Program-made: the position numbers and the translations under genes
Notes under the pieces: generated by a model
Databases searched by the model: none
What the model saw: only the letters and a program-made list of their open reading frames with translations
What the model was told of the DNA's origin: nothing
Part shown: one piece after another, positions 60,058-64,000 of the stretch
Layout of the letters: each line of letters opens with the position of its first letter
Position numbering within the stretch: position 1 is the first letter of the stretch
NCBI GenBank assembly: GCA_018066285.1
Contig: JAGHRS010000051.1
Location: 1-64,000 of the forward strand
Direction: 5' to 3'
DNA: 64,000 nucleotides
DNA from: Candidatus Treponema caballi
GTDB taxonomy: Bacteria; Spirochaetota; Spirochaetia; Treponematales; Treponemataceae

Positions 60058-60095
60058 GTTATTTTGATTTTACCCCACTCAACCCAATACAACAA
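60058..60095 (-). promoter_or_regulatory. promoter of flcA with near-leaderless start
   Basis: TTGTTG (60095-60090), a 17-bp spacer and TAAAAT (60072-60067) are followed by 9 nt and ATG 60057, leaving a leader of about 2-4 nt without a Shine-Dalgarno sequence. Confidence 0.55.
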
Positions 60096-60230
60096 GACAC
60101 TATGTGCCCGATGACATGGTTATTCCCTTAAATCATCGGATTTTTCGGAATTGACTTTAGAATAAATCAATATAAGAAAAAAAAGTATTCCGCTAATCTT
60201 TAATCCCCGATCCGCCGATATGAAAAACAC

Positions 60231-60974
60231 ATGAGTATCAAACGTTTTCTGGCAGTCATACTGCTTACCGGATGCATTTTTTCTGCTTTTGCAGCTGATG
60301 AAGAGGGCGAAGCGCCTGATTACAGCAAGAGTATTCCAGAATACAACCGGGCGACAATAGTCAAGGGGATTAAATCCGTTCGCGCTCCGTTCATCTCGGG
60401 AGATTATGCCGTCTTCACGGCAGAAAGCACATCCCGTTACGTTGGAATTGCCTTCGATTTTGAAAACTACAGGCAGATCCACACGTTCAACGAAATTGTT
60501 TCCTATGATGAAAACGGAGAACGCCAGAGTTCCATGTACATCTTCCTGCAGCCACTTCCAAAGAACTGCAAACGGATTACCTACAGGCTCGTCATTGACG
60601 GATTGTGGACTTCCGATTCAAGCAACAGCAACAGATATTTCGACAGTAAAGTCGGAACCTGGTTCTCATATATAGACGTTGAGCGTCCATACGAAATTGA
60701 GACTTCCGTCACCTCCGGCCACAATGTTCACTTCGTTTACGAAGGAAAACCCGGTCAGAAAATCAGGCTTGCAGGCAGTTTCAACAACTGGGATTCGTTC
60801 ATCTACTATCTGAATGAAACAGATCCCGGACGTTACGAACTCGACCTTACACTGCCAACTGGAAGCTGGTACTACTGCTTCTATTCCGGAATGGAGCGTC
60901 TGACCGACCCGAACAATATGGACCGCGTCTACACCCAGGACGGCCGCATCGCCTCCGTTATCACAGTAAAATAA
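60231..60974 (+). CDS. secreted protein with CBM48/AMPK-type glycogen-binding domain
   Basis: 247 aa with a signal peptide (KRFLAVILLTGCIFSAFA, mature start ADEEGE). Residues about 30-160 form a beta domain without a clear family. Residues about 170-247 are a carbohydrate-binding module 48-like fold: KIRLAGSFNNWDSFIYYLN, GRYELDLTLPTGSWYYCFY and LTDPNN, the same plan as the glycogen-binding domain of AMPK beta. Such domains also occur on periplasmic proteins with no sugar role. A Cys in the signal peptide (LTGC) is a possible lipobox. The gene ends just before the first structured repeat, which may serve as its terminator. Confidence 0.78.
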   Translation: MSIKRFLAVILLTGCIFSAFAADEEGEAPDYSKSIPEYNRATIVKGIKSVRAPFISGDYAVFTAESTSRYVGIAFDFENYRQIHTFNEIVSYDENGERQSSMYIFLQPLPKNCKRITYRLVIDGLWTSDSSNSNRYFDSKVGTWFSYIDVERPYEIETSVTSGHNVHFVYEGKPGQKIRLAGSFNNWDSFIYYLNETDPGRYELDLTLPTGSWYYCFYSGMERLTDPNNMDRVYTQDGRIASVITVK

Positions 60975-61000
60975 ACAAACGTTTTTCTTTTTTAATGATT

Positions 61001-61131
61001 AGAAGTGGGCGTCACTGCCTGCCGGTGCCATGTGGGATGCCGCGGCAACAATAGGTATCTCACTCACCCGCAAGGCGGGTTCGGGGCCGATGCATCCCGC
61101 ATGTCCCCGTCCGGCAATACCGTCCACTTCT
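61001..61131 (+). ncRNA. structured repeat element, copy 1 (plus orientation)
   Basis: About 131 nt folding into a long stem: outer AGAAGTGG/CCACTTCT (61001-61008 with 61124-61131), GCCGG/CCGGC (61021-61025 with 61111-61115), an 11-bp stem (61030-61040 with 61092-61102), CGGC/GCCG (61043-61046 with 61086-61089) and an apical ACCCGC/GCGGGT hairpin (61066-61071 with 61075-61080). Unpaired AGGTATCTCACTC precedes, and TCGGGGCCGA follows, the apical hairpin. A T-rich stretch after the outer stem makes it a plausible terminator for the CBM48 gene. A 96-aa open frame here is an artefact. No known RNA family was recognised. Confidence 0.6.
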
Positions 61132-61196
61132 TTTCTTTAAAAAGCAAGCGTTTGGGCTGTTATTGCAGAAAAAAACGAACGCGTTTATTTAAAGAG

Positions 61197-61325
61197 AGAG
61201 AGGGTGGGACAGCCGTATGGGGCACCCTGTGTCGCCTCGGCCCCGAGCGCCGTAAAGCGGCGCGAGTGAGATACCTTAGCGCCGCAGCGACATAGGGGGC
61301 ACCAGAAGGCTGGCACACCCTCTCT
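61197..61325 (-). ncRNA. structured repeat element, copy 2 (minus orientation)
   Basis: The same fold as copy 1, read on the minus strand: outer AGAGAGGGTG/CACCCTCTCT (61325-61316 with 61206-61197), AGCC/GGCT (61311-61308 with 61214-61211), an 11-bp stem (61297-61287 with 61235-61225), CGGC/GCCG (61284-61281 with 61241-61238) and an apical GCGCCG/CGGCGC hairpin. The strings GGTGCC, GCGGC, AGGTATCTCACTC and TCGGGGCCGA match copy 1, whereas outer, 11-bp and apical stem sequences differ yet still pair. The 66 bp between the copies is AT-rich and holds nothing else that I can support. Confidence 0.6.
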
Positions 61326-61347
61326 TTATTAAAAGAAAATCGTTCGT

Positions 61348-64000
61348 TTATTTATTCAGGATGAACTCGACGCGGCGGTTTTTCCACCAGTTGTCTTTGT
61401 CCTCGCGGGCGACTACCGGCTCGCGACCACCCTTTCCTACAGTTGTAAGACGGTCTGCCTGAATACCATATTCAACGAGAACCTGCTTAACGTAATCAGC
61501 GCGTTCCTTTGAAAGCGGCTCGAGAGCAGGACCGTACATGGTCGTTGTCTGAGTCTCTTCCATTTCTGTGCCCGAAACATTGTTTGCATGTCCTTCAATC
61601 GTTACATCGTAGTCGCGGAACTTCGCAAGAATCTCTGCAACACGCTTCAGGACGCGGATATTGTTGTCACGCTGATCTGCAGTAATACCATTCTTTGTAA
61701 TCTTACCGTCAGGACCAGTCTCACCGACGAGACAGAAGTCAGCTGCATCTCCACGGAAGATGATTGATGGAATCTGCATCTTGAGGACATCACCGACACG
61801 GATGACCAGAACGTCAACAGGGATAATGCCTGAGACTGTTGATGTCATACCAAGTTCATCGGTTACGGTGAACTCATACGGATAGTCCATTGCAGACTGA
61901 ACAAGCTCGCCAGAATTACTGCGTCCATCCCAGATGATGCGCTCTGTAATGGCTGACTTACCGCTTGTCTTCCAGAAAGTACTTCCGTTCTGCGGATCCT
62001 TGATTTCAAATGACCACTGGGTAAAAGGAACAATATCAACACCAGACAGGCTGATGTAAAGGTCATCGTCTACACCGTCGTTATCAGGACTGAAATACTC
62101 AGGCGCAGTGCGTACGGTAAGCTGAGGCGGCGTAATTGAATTTACGAACGGCTGAGTCGTTGTCGTAAGCACATCACCCTTTACATAGTTGATGGTCAGG
62201 TTTCCTGTGAACGTTCCTTCAGCAGGTTTTCCGTTAGAAGCGGCACCGTCCCAGACAATTTCAGACGGGACATCGGCACTGTCTCTGCTTGACCACTCGC
62301 GGGCCTTTGTTCCGTCAGCCGATGTAATCGCAAAGCTCCATGATTCAATACCGTCGGAAGGCGTTACCATGATGCTGAATGTCTGCGAATCGCGGTAACC
62401 GTCGCCGTTAGGAGCGAACTTGTCATATTCTGCTGTAAGATATGCCTTTACCGCACGCGTATCTACGACAATGCCCTTAATCTCGGCAAGGGCGCTGTTT
62501 CCAGCGTCATCAACTGTTTCTGCCTTGAAAGCGTACGTTCCGTCCGGAACAACGTTACCGTTTTCATCAGTTCCGTCCCAGAGGAACTGGTCTGGTTTTT
62601 CGCTTGTCTCAGAGCGGATGACTTCACCCTTTGCATCAGTAATCTGACAGAGCCATCTGTTTTCGCGCGTTGCTGTGATTGCAACAGGCAGCGTATCCTT
62701 CTTTCCGTCACCGTTTGGTGAGAAGATGAGATACGGCGTCGAAAGCGCAACTTCCGGATAGATTGTATCAAGTTCAAACGGCTGTGTAGTTACCGTATTT
62801 TCATTTCCGTTGTCAGCACGGGTAAAGAGCTGTGCGGTGTACATGCCTTCAGCACAGCGGTCGCCGGCATCATCAGTTCCGTTCCACTGGAATGAGGATG
62901 GCAGCGCTTTCTTACTGTCACTGATGGTGCGCACAACCTTTCCTGAAGCATCAAGAATGCGCATTTCGTAGTAAGCGATGTTGCTCTTTGACTTAAGCTG
63001 AGGTGAAAGAACGAGCACATCCTTTGTCTTGTCGTTGTTCGGAGAGAACGCCTTGTCGCTTGCAGTAAACAGAACTTCTGTCGTTCCCGTATCAAGTGAG
63101 AATGCAACGGTTTCTGCAGTTACGCTGTTACCCGCAAGGTCAGTAGCGGTCAGTTTATAAGTGTACTTACCATCAGCGATAAGGCCCTTCGCGTTGATAC
63201 CATCCCAGGTAACTGTCGCAGGTGGCAGTTCGCCAAAGTCATATTCCTTGATAACCTTGCCTGCCTCATCATAAATGGCACCGTACCAGTTTTTCTCTTT
63301 TGAGGTTTCCTGAGTAAAGGTGATTGTATCAAGGCGACCGTCTCCATCAGGTGAGAAGATGGCAGAATCTGTGCGGACAAGCGCAGACGGCGGCGTGTTA
63401 TCAATGGTGAGGTTTCTTGAAATGTAGCATTCCTGGCCGTTGTTGAACTGTGCCGTAAACTGAAGCTGATAGTCACCGTCAGCAAGAACGCTGCCATTTG
63501 TACCTTTTCCGTCAAATGTGAAGTCAGCAGGAGCCGCCGTCGTTCCCGTCCAGGAACGGACAGTTGCGCCTGCTTTTGAAACAACAGCTATCTTCCAGGA
63601 AACGAGGCCGGAGCTGTTTGTCATGACTGGCTGAACATCAAGTGCATCCTTTATGCCGTCTCCGTTCGGAGAGAATGGTGTTCCCTTTACTGTCAGATTA
63701 ACTGAACGCGGAATTGCATCGTAAATGATGTTCGACACAAGAACAGGCTCAGAGATGTTTCCGGCCCGGTCCGTAGAGGTAATCTTATAGGAATAGACGC
63801 CTTCAGGAACTGCAGTACCAAGCTCATCCTTTCCGTCCCATGCTACATCTTCAGGAGCAGAATTCTTCCACGTCCAGGTCTTGATTACTTCTCCGTTTAC
63901 ATCAGAAATCGTACCGGTCCACAAATCTTCAACAGAGCCCGACTGTTTGATGAGCACTGTTTCCTTGTTGCCGGCACCGAAAATCTTCGCAGCTTCAGAA
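61348..64000 (-). CDS. OmpA-family surface protein with FlgD-like Ig repeats, 5' end beyond window
   Basis: The frame stays open to the right edge (SEAAKIFGAGNKETVL and onward), so only the C-terminal 883 or so residues are seen; the in-frame GTG at 63957 is not a real start. Six copies of a motif like FSPNGDGIKD (variants FSPDGDG, FSPNNDK, FAPNGDG, FSPDNDG) introduce repeats of about 95 residues. Seven copies of a FlgD-type Ig turn, WDGxDxxGxxVPDGxYxxxxxxxDxAGN, alternate with them. The aspartate-rich loops probably bind calcium. The last 150 residues are an OmpA peptidoglycan-binding domain (VTIEGHANNV, LSKERADYVKQVLVEYGI, NRRVEFILNK). Expected on the outer membrane, tethered to the cell wall. 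Confidence 0.85.
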   Translation of the reverse strand, partial: SEAAKIFGAGNKETVLIKQSGSVEDLWTGTISDVNGEVIKTWTWKNSAPEDVAWDGKDELGTAVPEGVYSYKITSTDRAGNISEPVLVSNIIYDAIPRSVNLTVKGTPFSPNGDGIKDALDVQPVMTNSSGLVSWKIAVVSKAGATVRSWTGTTAAPADFTFDGKGTNGSVLADGDYQLQFTAQFNNGQECYISRNLTIDNTPPSALVRTDSAIFSPDGDGRLDTITFTQETSKEKNWYGAIYDEAGKVIKEYDFGELPPATVTWDGINAKGLIADGKYTYKLTATDLAGNSVTAETVAFSLDTGTTEVLFTASDKAFSPNNDKTKDVLVLSPQLKSKSNIAYYEMRILDASGKVVRTISDSKKALPSSFQWNGTDDAGDRCAEGMYTAQLFTRADNGNENTVTTQPFELDTIYPEVALSTPYLIFSPNGDGKKDTLPVAITATRENRWLCQITDAKGEVIRSETSEKPDQFLWDGTDENGNVVPDGTYAFKAETVDDAGNSALAEIKGIVVDTRAVKAYLTAEYDKFAPNGDGYRDSQTFSIMVTPSDGIESWSFAITSADGTKAREWSSRDSADVPSEIVWDGAASNGKPAEGTFTGNLTINYVKGDVLTTTTQPFVNSITPPQLTVRTAPEYFSPDNDGVDDDLYISLSGVDIVPFTQWSFEIKDPQNGSTFWKTSGKSAITERIIWDGRSNSGELVQSAMDYPYEFTVTDELGMTSTVSGIIPVDVLVIRVGDVLKMQIPSIIFRGDAADFCLVGETGPDGKITKNGITADQRDNNIRVLKRVAEILAKFRDYDVTIEGHANNVSGTEMEETQTTTMYGPALEPLSKERADYVKQVLVEYGIQADRLTTVGKGGREPVVAREDKDNWWKNRRVEFILNK

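Noticed and set aside
61005-61295. 96-aa open frame on the plus strand in the structured repeat region
   Set aside because: It runs through both structured copies, has no ribosome site or plausible protein character, and its composition is explained by the stems.
61001-61325. CRISPR array
   Set aside because: Only two long inverted elements with internal stems; no short direct repeats with regular spacers here or elsewhere in the window.

Overview
The window reads as chromosome from a free-living or host-associated spirochaete of the genus Treponema or a close relative. The evidence is a flagellar collar-type TPR protein with a long acidic N-terminus (FlcA-like), a fliS-flgN pair, a membrane class III adenylate cyclase coupled to a FecR-domain coiled-coil protein, a DUF4954 protein, many lipoproteins with relaxed spirochaetal lipoboxes, and an OmpA-type surface protein built from FlgD-like Ig repeats. 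No rRNA or tRNA gene was found.

Layout. (1) Positions 1-1290 are clearly AT-richer than the rest and hold integron gene cassettes on the minus strand: a truncated PD-(D/E)XK nuclease-like gene, a 62-bp attC site, and a cassette with an unknown 265-aa protein. (2) 1294-5999: gatC-gatA-gatB with two extra genes behind one promoter. (3) 6048-20595: a long run of co-directional minus-strand genes, ftsH, LolA-like, RodZ-like, rimO, pcrA, a large envelope protein, adenylate cyclase and the FecR/coiled-coil protein. (4) 20733-26000: fliS-flgN, then DUF4954 and a fusion of a [FeFe]-hydrogenase-like sensor with a chemoreceptor signalling domain. (5) 26091-28433: a zinc-type ArsR/SmtB repressor with a perfect operator and a P1B-2 metal ATPase. 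(6) 28392-33932: two coupled HD-GYP membrane proteins, a purine permease and a sodium symporter. (7) 33989-42037: a compact type II secretion operon (gspD-E-F-G, two tiny pseudopilin-like genes and a single-TM scaffold candidate) ending in a lipoprotein and a clostripain-like lipoprotein. (8) 42081-56647: corA behind a structured leader, an FGE-fold protein, paaK with an ACT protein, a phosphoesterase, hisC, an unknown 632-aa protein, ssb, a U32 peptidase-family enzyme, lipoproteins and small membrane proteins. (9) 56650-64000: flcA, a CBM48 protein, two inverted copies of a structured element, and a truncated OmpA-family protein.

Three observations stand out. First, 61001-61131 and 61197-61325 are two copies of one roughly 130-nt fold in opposite orientation; paired arms differ in sequence but stay complementary, while the loop strings AGGTATCTCACTC and TCGGGGCCGA are identical. 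That pattern fits a structured RNA or folded-DNA repeat family. Second, at least nine genes, mostly the first of their transcription unit, have a -10 hexamer only 6-9 nt upstream of ATG and no convincing Shine-Dalgarno sequence, which predicts leaderless mRNAs; genes inside operons have strong GGAGG-type sites. Third, the hydrogenase-chemoreceptor fusion keeps four candidate H-cluster cysteines and looks like a one-protein hydrogen or redox sensor feeding the chemotaxis system.

All assignments come from reading the sequence and its translations; no database search was run.
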